DNA from: Irpex lacteus | Lineage: Eukaryota > Basidiomycota > Agaricomycetes > Polyporales > Irpicaceae | Assembly: GCA_001986395.2 (NCBI GenBank) | Contig: MQVO02000018.1 | Coordinates: 62,001 to 126,000 of the forward strand | Length of the DNA: 64,000 nucleotides | Direction: 5' to 3' | In this document: piece by piece, positions 49,573-61,386 of the stretch | Numbering within the stretch: position 1 is the stretch's first letter | How the letters are laid out: every line of letters begins with the position of its first letter | Notes under the pieces: generated by a model | The model's database searches: none | Told to the model about the DNA's origin: nothing | Seen by the model: the letters and a program-made list of their open reading frames with translations, nothing else | Translations under genes and position numbers: made by a program

Positions 49573-50647
49573 ATGGCACAACGTATCTGGGTGGTCACTG
49601 GCACGAGCTCCGGCTTGGGGCTAGCAATCGCAAAGCACGCCCTGTCAGAAGGGGATAAGGTAAGCTGATCGTATTTTCATTCGCTTAATGAAACTCATTC
49701 ACTGGTTCATAGGTCATCGCGACTGTCCGATCTCTGGCGAAGTTTCCTGCGGCATTGAAAGAAGCTGGCGCACACCCTCTCGTTCTAGACTTGAACGACA
49801 CGGACGCCAACATCAGGGCGGCTGCTGAGGCCGCCATTAAGGTTTATGGACGAGTTGATATCCTGGTCAATAACGCAGGAAGCGCCAACGCAGTCGCGCC
49901 TGTGGAGGAACAAGAGCCTGTGAGTGATGGAGTTCTTTGAATTTGCTGTATTGTAAATGCTGACTACCAATCAGAGTGGAAGGTCTGAGGCGCCAATTCC
50001 AGGGAAATGTATACGGGACCATCGCCTTCTCTCAGCCTTTCATTGCGCATTTCCGCGTTCGCAAATCAGGCCATATCATCAACATCTCCTCCATGGCAGC
50101 ACATCTCAACTTTCCTTCCTTCGGAGCTTACTCAGCGAGTAAAGCGGCCCTCGACTCCCTGTCCGATGCCCTCGCCAAGGAGGTGGCCTTGTACGGCGTT
50201 AAGGTCCACATCATCGAACCCGGCTACTTCCCGACAAACATCCTTCCCAAAAAACCACTATACACACTGAACGCCGCGAGTAAGGAGGAGGCTCCCATCC
50301 CGGTCGGACTTTCCAAAGTATACACGGAGACGAGTCAGGGATATAATTTGGTGAACAGGACCCACAAGATCTCCACGGCCATGGGTCGCGTTGGCGATAG
50401 TGACCTGTTGGCTCGACGGGTGTATGAAATTGCGACGGACACCGGGATAGCGAAGGAATTGGGAGTTAACGAGTCAGGGTCGAGGATAAGGATACCTATG
50501 GGCACAGACAGTGGAGAGGGTCTCATCGAGGGTACCGCTGCTCTGCTAGCGAACTACAAGGCCCTCGAGCCGATATGGAGGTCAACTGACTTGAAGCTTG
50601 CTTCGAACGGCCAATCTTCCACTTCAAAGAAACTCCCCTTCCTCTAA
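49573..50647 (+). CDS. Short-chain dehydrogenase/reductase, copy 1
   Basis: Exons 49573-49659, 49713-(49915 or 49923) and (49975 or 49983)-50647; about 320 residues. Classical SDR features: the cofactor motif TGTSSGLG at the N-terminus, DLNDTD after the third strand, NNAG, the active Ser in NISSMAA and the YSASK catalytic Tyr/Lys pair. The substrate is unknown; similar fungal SDRs act on ketones or alcohols. It is a close copy of the gene at 54075. The end of exon 2 differs: GAGCCTGTGAGTG replaces GAGTAAGTG, so the evident GTGAGT donor gives a frameshift. Only a GC donor at 49916 or a shifted donor and acceptor pair keeps the frame, so the gene may be functional or recently damaged. Confidence 0.8.
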
Positions 50648-51289
50648 TCACCACGTACCAATGTGTAAAATATCTTGCTCATTTATTGTAGTGGCAGCTA
50701 GGAAAAGTCCTTACTGCGCCCGAGCTAAACGTGTCCATGCTTGTCGCAAGAACGGCGCTCTTTCACGTTCGGTAGTTTTGATCATGTTCCTTCTCCTACT
50801 CTGACAAATTTACCAGTAGAACCACTACGTATTCACAGAGAGACTGTGGATGAGGTAAGCTTGCGGCCCAGAACGGGTCTAGGACGTAAGTGGCGTTGAG
50901 TTGCGTGAAATTGCCTCATTGGGCAATGCTCTCGCCCGCAGGTTCGGAACAAGGATGTTTGATCCGTAGCGAAGCCTCAACAGTCGCCGGCCGCCCGGGC
51001 CTCAGCCAAACGTCAAGTTGAACCTCACCACCGCGACGGCCTGATCTCGACCTGTTCTTTCTTTCCTGTGGATTGCGCGCTCTCACAAGTGGGGTATAGG
51101 TATACCTTGGACATACATATCGCCTCGAAACTCGAGAGTCTCCTCTGGGCGATCTTGCCTACTTGTCGTTCAGCTCAAGCCTCATATGCTGTCAGCACGT
51201 CGATTCAAGATCGGGCCCTTGCACAACTCATATCTGAGCTGACAGCCAGCTATTCCAAGAATTCTGTCCGTCGACACTGCGGCTGACTT
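50648..51289. other. Intergenic
   Basis: The first 160 bases resemble the 3' flank of SDR copy 2 (about 55315-55410), so the duplication extends past the stop codon. The rest has TCAGC-containing sequence leading into repeat copy E. Confidence 0.5.
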
Positions 51290-53141
51290 GCGCATATGTG
51301 AAGCTGACGGCTCAGCCTCTCGATCATCGCCAGCCTCCTAGCTCTCCTCGCGCCTATAAAGGCACCCTCGCATCCGCTAAGATTTCCTCGCCGCTCTTTC
51401 TCTCTCACCACCACCTTCCCTCTCTTCGACTTGTCTCTGTCTCTGCTCTGGTCAGCTAGCGACTTGGGCCGGTCCCTGTCTCTGTCTACGGCAGTCCTTC
51501 TATCTTCCTTCGCACACAATGTCCACCTCCACTATCACTCGTCGTCTTCAGACGTTCATGTCATCGCTCACTCTTCGTCGCCGACCTCAGGCGTTATAGT
51601 CACTCTACCTCTTACACACAACATCCACTCAGCTCATTGATCATTCGTCAAGGTCAAGCTACTTGTCCACCCCATCCTTACAGGCTACCAAGCTCGCACC
51701 ACACCATACCACAGCATCGATATCTCAAGCAACATCCACACATACACATTATACTCGCACCTCCTAGAACCAGAACACTCCTCACGTCTCGACTCCTAGT
51801 CAGCCTCAGACCATCCATTGCATACTATACGAGGTTGACTTCGATTCAAGTTCGAGACGAACGGGAACATCAAGCGACGTCCGCATAACTCTTCGATGGC
51901 GGAATCGAAGAGACATCGGCATTGTTGTTCCTTAGAGGTTGCTCTTGGTTCACTCTCCTTCCCCGCTCGTTGCTTGTGTATGTTGGTGAGTGGCTGGCAA
52001 TTTCATCGCGATCGAGACCAGTGGGCTGACATATATTATAGACGCTGTGGCTCTTGTGCACTCTCGGGGCTGGGGCTCTGTTCAATTGGACTCGTGGCTT
52101 TTCTCTTGGTGTCAGCTGTTCACCGCTCGCTGCTCGTCATCACCAACATGGTCTCACCGATTCTCTCGATCCTGTGCTCTCGCGGAACATCTCGTTCCGA
52201 GGAACGCTACGGACTCGCGGAACATCTGATTGGACCTCTTCACCAATGACACTCTCGCGGCTACCCCACTACCTGTGACTATGCAGAAGACTTATCTTCG
52301 AGTGACGACATGACTTCCTCCGACGACGTTCTCCGACACACCCAAGCTACTATAATTCCGACCTGATATTCGCGGATCGCTGATGGTTCTGCTCATCATG
52401 TGAGTCCTCACGACGTCTTCACCTGCAACTTTAACTGACTCAGCTGTAGAATTGGACTTCAAGTCGGACGACACTGACAAAGACTCGCACTTGTTTCTAC
52501 GCAGACACGAACACGACACTTACTTCTCGAACGGGGGCCAGTGGCTCGACAAGTTGACGACGAGTAAGATCACCAGCCGGCGGCCGGCACCCTCTCCCTT
52601 TCTGTCCCACCCACCTCTTCCTCCCGCCCATGTACCCTTACCTCTCTCCCGCCTTTCTCTTTTCTTTCTTTTACCATTTTTCTACATCTCTCTTTCTCAC
52701 TGGGACTCTGTGGATTCGAAGAATACCCCGAAACGACGAAAAAGACTCGAATAACCCTACAAAAGAATACGGCGACATGGACCTTCGGATGGCCAAACAA
52801 CGGCTGAAACTCGACAGCGTAGACGATGAGACTACCCCCGTTGGATGTCGCACGACGTGCAATACATCTGGACCCTTGGCAGGGGTCGCGGGCGGTATGC
52901 TCCTGAGTCAAAGATCGCTCCCTCAATGCTTTCTGGAGTGGTAGGATGTGACGACGTGGGAGGATGAGTTGTGGGTGGAATCATGCTGGGGGATTCATCT
53001 GGGCATCTGTGGGACTGCAGCACATTGTGCATCGACAGGAACGTTCAGGGGCAATGGATCTTGCGTGGCTTGGTTTCAGTTACTTCTTTGACACTTGTGT
53101 TTTCACTTCTTACGACTTCAATCTGATATCTTGTTCGCTGT
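51290..53141 (+). repeat. Dispersed repeat, copy E
   Basis: Plus-strand copy between the two SDR genes. TATA-like box at 51355-51360. The conserved 26-codon ORF is at 51519-51599. Intron-like segments are 51986-52041 (GTGAGT...TTATAG) and 52400-52449 (GTGAGT...CTGTAG). The C/D-type internal block lies at 52570-52700. Right edge TTGTTCGCTGT at 53141. Left edge approximate: the bases upstream of the TATA-like box contain several TCAGCC and GGCTGA motifs (51283-51335). Confidence 0.85.
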
Positions 53142-53994
53142 AATTGTTGCACGTGTGCCTTGGGACGCCCTTACGTAGCGTGCTTTACTGTAAAGCATAT
53201 GCGACGAATGTCCATCCCGCTAAAATGTCACGTTATCGATTGGTACTGTAACACCGGTGCCACGAGCGGATGTAACATCTTTCGGTTTAGCGCGATATCT
53301 TAGCGACTACGGTTTAAACCTGCTAGCATTCGAACCTACATAGTATATAGATCAGTTAGCATGCACTGCTGCTAGATGGGACGTATTTACAGGAATCGCG
53401 ATCGGAGAAGGATCAAGCGTCACATGCAAGTACACTCGGTACCGGTCACGTGTGCGTGACCCTGCCTCCTTCGGAGCCGTTTGAACTTGACTCGAAACTT
53501 GCTGTTACTTAGGGCAACTCGAATACCTTTGCAAGTAAGTCAGAACAAATCGCGGTATACCCCGCCCGAGCTTCTGACGAATCATCGACGCTTACCGTTG
53601 TCTTTCAGCTCCTCTCCATGCACGAGCTAAGTATTCTCGGGGTCGGTGCCGCCTAATCCGACGGTTGCTGAGTAGTTATATTCCGAACGAACATAAGTAT
53701 TGCAAAGGTCGACCCACATTCGCAAGTGTCTTGTCGAGCCGAAGCACACAGCTTATCAACAATTCCGCTCTCTCGGATGATATCAATAGGTTAGTCACAC
53801 AGACCAATTCTCCACCTGCCGCTTTGGTCCTGCCAATCACAGTCAACACCATTGTTGGAGTATGGAAATAGACATGGGATTTGCACACCACGGTAAGTAA
53901 ACTGGAGATGAGAGGGATAGAGAGAATGCTGATCGTGCTGCACAGGATGACGAATAGTCCCCGAGATTTGTCTTTGCTTGAAGGACGATTCACG
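53142..53994. other. Intergenic
   Basis: Unique-looking sequence between repeat E and SDR copy 2. Only small overlapping ORFs (such as 53676-54041 minus) with no motif. Confidence 0.5.
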
Positions 53995-54002
53995 TATAAA
54001 AG
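53995..54002 (+). promoter_or_regulatory. TATA box of SDR copy 2
   Basis: TATAAAAG lies 80 bases before the ATG at 54075, in the stretch shared with SDR copy 1. Confidence 0.6.
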
Positions 54003-54074
54003 AGTGCAGAGCGAAGACGTAGCTCGTACTTCACTCGACACTCATTCATTCACACACAAATAAACTCTTCCACC

Positions 54075-55149
54075 ATGACACAGCGTATCTGGGTAGTCAC
54101 TGGCACGAGCTCCGGCTTTGGGCTAGCCATCGCAAAGCACGCCCTGTCAGAAGGCGACAAAGTGAGCTGCCAGTGGTCGTATTTTCATCTTCTTAATGAA
54201 ACTCATCTATGGGATTACAGGTCATCGCGACTGTCAGATCTCTCGAGAAGTTTCCTGCCGCTTTGAAGGAAGCCGGCGCACACCCCCTCGTCCTAGACTT
54301 GAACGACACGGACACCAACATCAGGGCAGCCGCTGAGACCGCCATCAAGGTTTATGGGCGAGTCGATGTCTTGGTGAACAACGCTGGAAGTACCAATGCA
54401 GTTGCGCCTCTTGAAGAATTAGAGTAAGTGATGGCGCTGTTGAACGCGTGTTGTAAGTGCTGATCATGAATCATAGAGTCGAGGGTCTGAGGCGCCAGTT
54501 CCAGGAAAATTTATACGGGACCATCGCCTTTACTCAACCCTTCGTCACGCACTTCCGAGTTCGCAAATCCGGCCACATCATCAACATCTCTTCCATGGCA
54601 GCACATCTCAATTTCCCGTCCTTCGGAGCTTACTCAGCGAGCAAAGCGGCACTAGACTCTATGTCACATGCGCTCGCCCAAGAACTGGCCTTGTACGGCG
54701 TCAAGGTCCACATTATTGAGCCCGGCTACTTCACAACAAATATCCTCGCAAAGAACCCACTTTATACGCTCAACCCCGCGAGTAACGAGGAGGCCCCCCT
54801 CGCGCCTGGGCTTTCGAAAATCTACACGGAGCTTAGTCAGGGATACAACCTGGTGAACAGGATGCCTGGGATTGCTGCGGCTACGGGTCGCGTCGGCGAT
54901 AATGACCTGTTGGCGAGGCGGTTGTATGAGATTGCGACAGATACTGGGATAGCAAAGGAGCTGGAAGTTAACGGGTCAGGGCCTAGGTTAAGGATACCTC
55001 TGGGGTCAGACAGCGGAGAAGCTCTCGTCGGGGCTATCACTGCCCTTTTAGAGAACTACAAAGCCGTCGAGCCGATATGGAGATCAACTGACTCGAAGCA
55101 AGCTTCGAACGGTCAATCTGCCACGACACATCAAACCCCCTTCCCCTGA
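54075..55149 (+). CDS. Short-chain dehydrogenase/reductase, copy 2
   Basis: Three exons, 54075-54161, 54221-54423 and 54477-55149; 320 residues, with phases closing on canonical splice sites. The same SDR landmarks as copy 1: TGTSSGFG, VNNAG, the catalytic Ser in NISSMAA and YSASK. Most differences from copy 1 are conservative substitutions, concentrated in the substrate-lid region after PGYF and in the last 60 residues, which may mean a changed substrate range. The intact splice sites make this the reference member of the pair. Neither copy has a signal peptide, so both should be cytosolic. Confidence 0.9.
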
Positions 55150-55790
55150 TTATCATTTGTATGTTGAACTACTAGCTTACCAAATCGTCATATTAGAAAC
55201 GGTTATACGAGCCGTATTACGACCGACGTCAAGTTGTGCCACGTACCACTGCGACTTCATCGCAACTGGAAGACGGGCTGATTAAGCAATCCCGCTCTCG
55301 AATGATAATTCTGACTGCGCCTGAGCTGAACGTGTTCATGTCGTAGAACGGCGTTCTTCCGCGTTTGGTAAGTTTGACCATGTTCCTCCTCCGCAGCTGC
55401 ACTCTGACAACAATAGCGATAGAATCGCTGCGCATTAACCGACGGCGCTCGGGGAAGTCGTCTCTTCCATGGGTGCATACATGCACCCATGTTGACCGTA
55501 TCAATACAGTATCTTGCAGGGAGATCAACACGATTTCAGATCAAACGCCCGTGGCCACCCGCTCAAATTCATCCGCAGCCGCACGCAGCGTCGAACACGA
55601 CCATAAGGGTCCTTCATATCAAGTTTCGCGTACCCCGTGTGTCCCGTACGTACTTCATGTTTCCGTGCGCAGCTAATGTTTCTGCATACAAAAGTCAGGT
55701 AGCTCAGTATCGATGGGCCTCACTGTTTTCCAGGTGCATCATCTCTCATAGCATTGCTAGCGACCCATCGACAAAGCGACAACTTGAAAC
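55150..55790. other. Intergenic
   Basis: Begins with sequence related to the 3' flank of SDR copy 1; the remainder is the promoter side of the next gene. A palindromic GGGTGCATACATGCACCC occurs at about 55470-55487. Confidence 0.5.
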
Positions 55791-57458
55791 ATGGATCTGC
55801 CGGCTTATTCTCTTTCGAACAACGCACAGGACCAGGGAAAGGGGCAGGTTGATACTGACCGCCCTGCAGCTCGTGTGGGGTACAGCACGGTGTACTTCCA
55901 TGAGCAGCCAGTCAGCATGCCAGTGGTGCCCGCTTGGGCTCAGCGACGTGCCCCGCGATCCAGGGCGCGACGACTCTGGGCTCGGTTTAGCCATTGGTTC
56001 ATGCTCTACCTCATTCTCGTCTTGGTTATTTTCTTCACCTTCAAGGATCTCCGCAATCTCTCGCTCGCGGTGAGTCCTTCTAGCGGCTAGCTTACTATGA
56101 GAGCGATCACTAACAATTTGATTCTTTCCATAGGTCCGAAAGCTCTTCCTCCCCGGCCACTCTGGACTTACCACGGGCGACCGCGAAGTTCATCTGCCTC
56201 CGGAGTGCGTCGAAGTCGTTGACTGGGAGTCAATCGACGGGCTCGATAGGCATCGTGGCTTCCACTACGTTGCCAAGACCAGCGTGGACCTCCCCGTCTC
56301 TTCTGAGCTTCTTTACCTCACCAGCCACGGTCATCTGAGCCGCGGGACGGTTCAGTTCGTTGATACTGGAGCGTCGAATGCGGACACTGCCTCGATCGAC
56401 ATCGCGTTTCACTACGACGATGAGGACTTCTCGGACTTGCTCAAGGTCTGTCGTCTACATCGTGAGGAGTCTAAGAACGGTGTAGGCATCTTCGTAAGTG
56501 CTCCTTATTGAACTGGGCAGGAAGAGTTCATCAACGAGTTACAGAGCCCTCAATGGACTCATGGGCGGGGCCGTTCGCATGTAGACGTCGTCGTAAAGCT
56601 TCCGCCGTCTGCTGCAATCAACTCTCTGCAGACCCATCTGTCGAACTTCGCACAAGACGTTGGAGACTTCCGGGACTCTGTGACTTTCGACTCCATCTCA
56701 TTGGGCAGCACGAACGGGCACATTGATGCGAAGGTATTCCTGAAAATACTGGATCATCATAGCTCAATTCTAATAAGGCGCGTCATGCATAGTATTTGGT
56801 CGCAAATAGGACCCGTCTGCAGACTACGAATGCTCACGTTTCGGGGGTGTTCAACAACACGCATCGAATTGAGGTCCACACGACGAACGGTGCTGTCGAC
56901 GGAGAGTTCAACCTCTTCCGTGGCGATCAGCCTGAGAGTTCCCCGGCCAGTGGTATTGTCATTAAGACCACCAACGGGTGCGCATAAACAACCGGTAGAT
57001 ATTTCGTCCATCGACTGACAGCATGGTTGTCATACTGTAGGCACATCAAGGCGGACGTTTCTCTCGCTACTGCCCCCAACGCCGAGAACCGTGGTTTCTT
57101 CAACGTCGATACGCAGACTTCCAACGGTCGGCTCGACATCAACTTCAAGGATGCCCCCGTCCTGTCCCACCTTATCTTCAAGGGCCGAACGACCAACGCT
57201 TATGCGAGCGCTGCGCTGCATGAGACCTACGAAGGCTCTTATTCATTGTCTACTAGTCGCTCGGAGAAGATAGCGCTTGTGGTTGACGACAGGAAGAAGG
57301 ACCCGGCTGGTAAAGGGCGGAAGAGACGTGTGACCCGTCGTGTCTCTAAGCGTGGGCACGTTGATGGCAACGTGGTTTGGGATGAAGTCGGAGGCAAGAG
57401 GTCGTTGGGCTTCGTGGAATTGACCACGACCAACGGGCCTGTGCAGCTGAACTTGTGA
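55791..57458 (+). CDS. Single-span membrane protein with DUF4097-like beta repeats
   Basis: Five exons: 55791-56069, 56134-56493, 56545-56733, 56823-56977 and 57041-57458; 466 residues, with phases closing. A cytosolic N-terminus rich in Arg precedes one membrane span (FMLYLILVLVIFFTF), then an extracytosolic region. Its later part repeats short strands built around TTNG or STNG: SISLGSTNGHID, TTNAHVSGVF, VHTTNGAVDGEFNL, IKTTNGHIKADV, TSNGRLDINF and LTTTNGPVQLNL. This stacked strand pattern is that of adhesin-like DUF4097 right-handed beta-helix domains. Such anchored proteins are common in basidiomycetes and of unknown role. The acceptor of exon 4 was chosen as GTCTGCAG because the nearer AAATAG would break the frame. 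Confidence 0.8.
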
Positions 57459-58204
57459 GGTTTGTTGGTTTTCTGATCCGCGCTACATATCCTTTCAGTC
57501 GTGTTTAGCTATCGATCGCCTACGCTTTCGACATCTCTTCGCGGCTCTGGATTTTCTTATTTGTAGTGCGGGAAGGTGTACACCGTAGCTCTCTCAAGCC
57601 CATTGTTGAGACACTGCGATGTTGTAGTTTTGATATCTTGGTATAAATTGCTTTTCGAAGCGTAGTGCGCACGACTGCTCCGAGTCCTGGCATTCGGAGC
57701 ATGTGCCGCCGTGTCCCGTTGGAAACCACGTCATCCTACACCTCCTGTGAGTTTGTCATATTGCGCTCTTACCTAGGTGAGTATTTGCGGCCTGAAATTA
57801 ACCGATTGAAGGATCAACTGTGTATACGGCTGCCAAATACGTCAGTGGGTGTAAGATTCCGGTAACGCCCGTTTCCAAATCTCACAATTGTGCGGTCAGA
57901 TAAACAGAAAAATGCTTCATTCAACAGCAATGATGATTCCCACCGTTGGCTTGGAAAACAACTACAACAGCTTCATGCAATTTACGGAAAGATGAAGTTG
58001 CGAGAGGCAGTGGTAAGGCGGCCGCTCGCTCAGGAGTGCCGCGGTAGATGGGCGCAGTTGCCGATTAGCGCTCCGTGTTCAGACTCCACGTCATGTGACT
58101 CTAGGAGTAGAAGAGAGCGGGAGTCTGGCTTGCTTGTGGCCGTCACTTCACTGCTCGTCCCCACCACCACCCTCGACGACAAACATCTCTTTCTCGTCCT
58201 GCAA
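57459..58204. other. Intergenic
   Basis: 3' flank and then promoter region. A short ORF at 57890-58264 overlaps the first exon of the next gene in another frame and has no motif. Confidence 0.5.
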
Positions 58205-59524
58205 ATGTCACAACTCGTCCAGGAGACCTCGATAAGTCCCGGTAAGCTTGTCATCTTCCTTTAAAACAACTATTTGTCGCTGAAGAGGTCTGTTTCCATG
58301 TAATTAGCCGCTCCAACTGCTACCGCAAGTTCAGAACTGCGCCATGTTACCTCAAATACGAACCTAGTAGCCCCGCCAAAGGAGAACAGGCTCTCCAAAC
58401 GCACATCACAGCACCTGCGAACACATCCGGCAGGTACCAAGTCGCCCTCATCCATACCTTCATCACCAACCTCTGTGTAAGTCGGAAAATGTCTTGGCTG
58501 GATATATGCGTGCTGATATCTAGGCAGACACTCCTCATCTTCTGCGATCTTTGAGAGGGATATTGAGCCACTAACACCCTCGCCACCGCTGCTTACACAC
58601 CCCACCGACCCTCATCGTATACCCCGCGGGAAACTTACCGAGCAGCTCGATCAGTCTGTTCCGACGGTACTTGACAGCGCTGCAGAGGCTCTCACTCTGG
58701 ATCTCGACGATAGAGAAGGCATGGAGGCGATTGCCATCGTCGCCCCAGTACCCTTCGAGCTCCAAGGCGGGGGCAGCGGCTTTACATCGCCCATCTCGCA
58801 ACTGAGCAGCCGAAGCCCTAGCCCCAACGGCACCTCAAATAGACGTAGCGTGCTCGTCAATCTACCCTCGCCTAGCCCAAGTTTTACCCTGCCTCTACCA
58901 TTGCAATCACAAACATCACAAGGCCCGTTGGGTCCTCACGCATCGCCTTCACGGCCTACAATCCAAACAAGCTCTCCCCCTACTGCGCCCGCCATCATCA
59001 CGACCGCATCCGCGACAGAGGGCGGCTCTCCCACCACCGCCACAGCGCACGAGTATCCATTGTCTGCACTCTCACGCAGTTCATCTCCAGGAGGTGCAAC
59101 TCCGACATCGGGAGCAACGCTCTCTTCTCACGTACCACCTTCTCCCAAGGGCCCTTCGAAACGGCTCTCTTTCATCTCCTACACCGACCTGTTGTCGTCT
59201 GTCCCCGCGTCAACGCTATCGCTCTCAAGTCTCACGTCGGGTGCTCAGACCAATGAACCGCCTCCACATCTGCCGAGCGTCATCGGCATCCCACAGGCAC
59301 AAGCACAAGGTCAGGCATCGTCTGCTGCCAGCATCCACGGGTCTATTTCTGCGAGCGCATGGGTGACGGAACGGGATCCTGCGGCCGATCTTGTTAGCGA
59401 TCAGGGCGGTGAATGGCAGCGTGAAGGCCTGGGACGTGGACTTGAAGAACGTCTCGAGGCTCTCATGTCTCTTGATCCCCAACAGCAATCTCCGTCGCCG
59501 TCTGAACAAGCCCTCAAGGCCTAA
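58205..59524 (+). CDS. Ser/Pro/Thr-rich disordered protein, unknown function
   Basis: Three exons: 58205-58241, 58308-58476 and 58528-59524; 400 residues, with phases closing. The start MSQLVQETSISP is followed by a long low-complexity region dense in Ser, Pro and Thr with many SP and TP sites, for example SPSPSFTLPLPLQSQ. A small conserved-looking block, RLSFISYTDLLSSVP, follows, and a charged helix near the end, GLGRGLEERLEALMSLDP. No known domain was recognised. Many proline-directed phosphorylation sites would suit a regulatory or scaffold role, but this is inference. The 58524-58527 acceptor (GCAG) rather than TAG three bases earlier is needed for the frame. Confidence 0.7.
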
Positions 59525-61386
59525 ATTACCACGACACTCGTGGATATTCGCGCGGCTACTCGGTGAAACCAATGTGATTCCTCCATCTTCATGTGTATGT
59601 TGAATGTGATGGCCCTTCCTTCCTCCGACTACTACCTCCGTCTTCTCCGTCACTATTTATCGGTTCAACCTCGTGCCCGATTCTCCTCCCTCTCAACGCG
59701 GCTACCTCGACTTCGTTATAATGGCTACAAATCAACCCAATCGATGCAATCAAGCAAACAACAAATCAATCCAACGACCCGTGTTCTCAGTAACTTCCCT
59801 CTCACGCCCGATATCGAATATGTGACTCTGCTCCCTGGACATACCCTATTTGCTGTGTTAACTTGTACTACTATACGAACACCCCTCCGGACGTCCTCGT
59901 TCCCGATAATTTTACCTCCTTCACTTTATCCGCCCACGTACCCCTAGTCAATCGTCTCATAACTGTCAAATACCTCGATATATCCTTCCTTACCCGGTGG
60001 TTGTATGAGTCAGTAGTATTCCTGTTCTCTACTTTGTCAACATGCCCTTGACCTTCGTGAAGCCCGTGTACGTACGTAGTAACGACGGTTTACGACGGAT
60101 CGATTTTCTCTTCCTTTTTTCACTTCTCCGGCACTTCTGTGCTTCGGTACTCAGTGCTTGTTATCCCCCCTTTTGTACGTGTAGAGCTGCTAGAATATAA
60201 CCTCCCCCCAAATATTGAATGAATGTACGAAATGTATACCCTCGTCATGATCTCGATGCGTGTCCGTGTGTGCAACGTGTGATTCGCGTTACTTGTAACT
60301 TGGGCTGGTTTGTATTCACTGGTGCTGCGCTGTGCCACGGAGGAGCCTGTCTCTATAGCTAGACTGACCTGTTTCTGGTGGCCCTCACGTTGGTATTGTA
60401 ACTTGTTTCCAATTTTCATCCGCGATTCAAGTCGAATTCGAACGAACATACACGGGCTCTCAATATCGTGCAGATTTACGTTCATGACACATTCTCTGGA
60501 TTCTGCAGTGGGAAGCATGGTATGAAAGACAGTGGGTGGGCCGTAGAGGCAAGGTATATCTGTACCGTATCAAAGAAGGATAGAAACAAGACAGGACGGG
60601 GGGCTGAGACGTGTTCCAGGACAACTTGGCGAGCAAAGCCAGCCACAAAAAATGAAAGACTAGAAGGAAGATGTGTAAGAGTAAGAGGCTTGTTACCAGC
60701 AGCACGTTGTATCATAGACGAAGGCGACAATGACGACGGCGGCGAAGAGGACCTTGAAGAAGAGAAAGAGAGAATAAATCAGTGTGGTAAGGCTGAGCTC
60801 TACGGTATTACGGCAGGTATCAATACATCGTTCGAGTTTTTTCATGGACTTGAGAGAGTAAAAACCCGAGGTTGTGTGCAACATGGAATATGAAACACGT
60901 GGAACAAGTAGAAGGTGGGTAGGTAAACGTAGAAGGCCTAGGTAGGAGGGAAGGAGGAGAGTGAAAGTCAAGAATGTGGACGTGAAGATAAAAAATGTCC
61001 CCGGTATACTTTATACGCAAGATAAAATAAAGGGTTCGGCGGAGAGGAAGCGGAAGAGTCTGCGTGGGTGGGTCATGCCTGTCTAGTGAGGGGAGGCGGA
61101 TACTAAAGTGGTGCGGCGTATGAGAAGTCGAGGGATACAGGGTTGAGAGAGGTGAGAGGGCTGGTGGGCGGAGAAGAAGGGGACAGGCATGGAGGATCCA
61201 AAGTGACGTTGACAATTGATATGGCCAAGGGGAAATAGTAGGGGAGGAGGAGGATGAAGAGGAAGAGAAGAGAGGAGAAGACCGTGAATACGTATGTAAC
61301 TGCAAAAAAGTCCAGTGGTGCGAGCTGAATAAAAACGATAGTATGGGAGATATGGTGAGTGTACATTCATGAGGTAGAGACGAGCA
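59525..61386. other. Intergenic between convergent genes
   Basis: Almost 1.9 kb between the Ser/Pro-rich gene and the Kre6-type gene stops. The minus strand from 61370 to 60690 is pyrimidine-rich with a TATAAAG at about 61010 and short hydrophobic ORFs, but no supported gene. Most of it may be 3' UTR. Confidence 0.45.

Noticed and set aside
53320..53345. tRNA-like B-box (ATTCGAACC) in the gap before SDR copy 2
   Set aside because: No matching A-box or cloverleaf arms could be folded around it by eye.
60690..61366. Possible small intron-containing membrane protein on the minus strand (hydrophobic runs FAVTYVFTVFSSLLFLFILL and VLFAAVVIVAFVYD)
   Set aside because: The strand is pyrimidine-rich, which alone yields Leu/Phe/Ser-rich frames. 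I found no consistent exon chain or family match.
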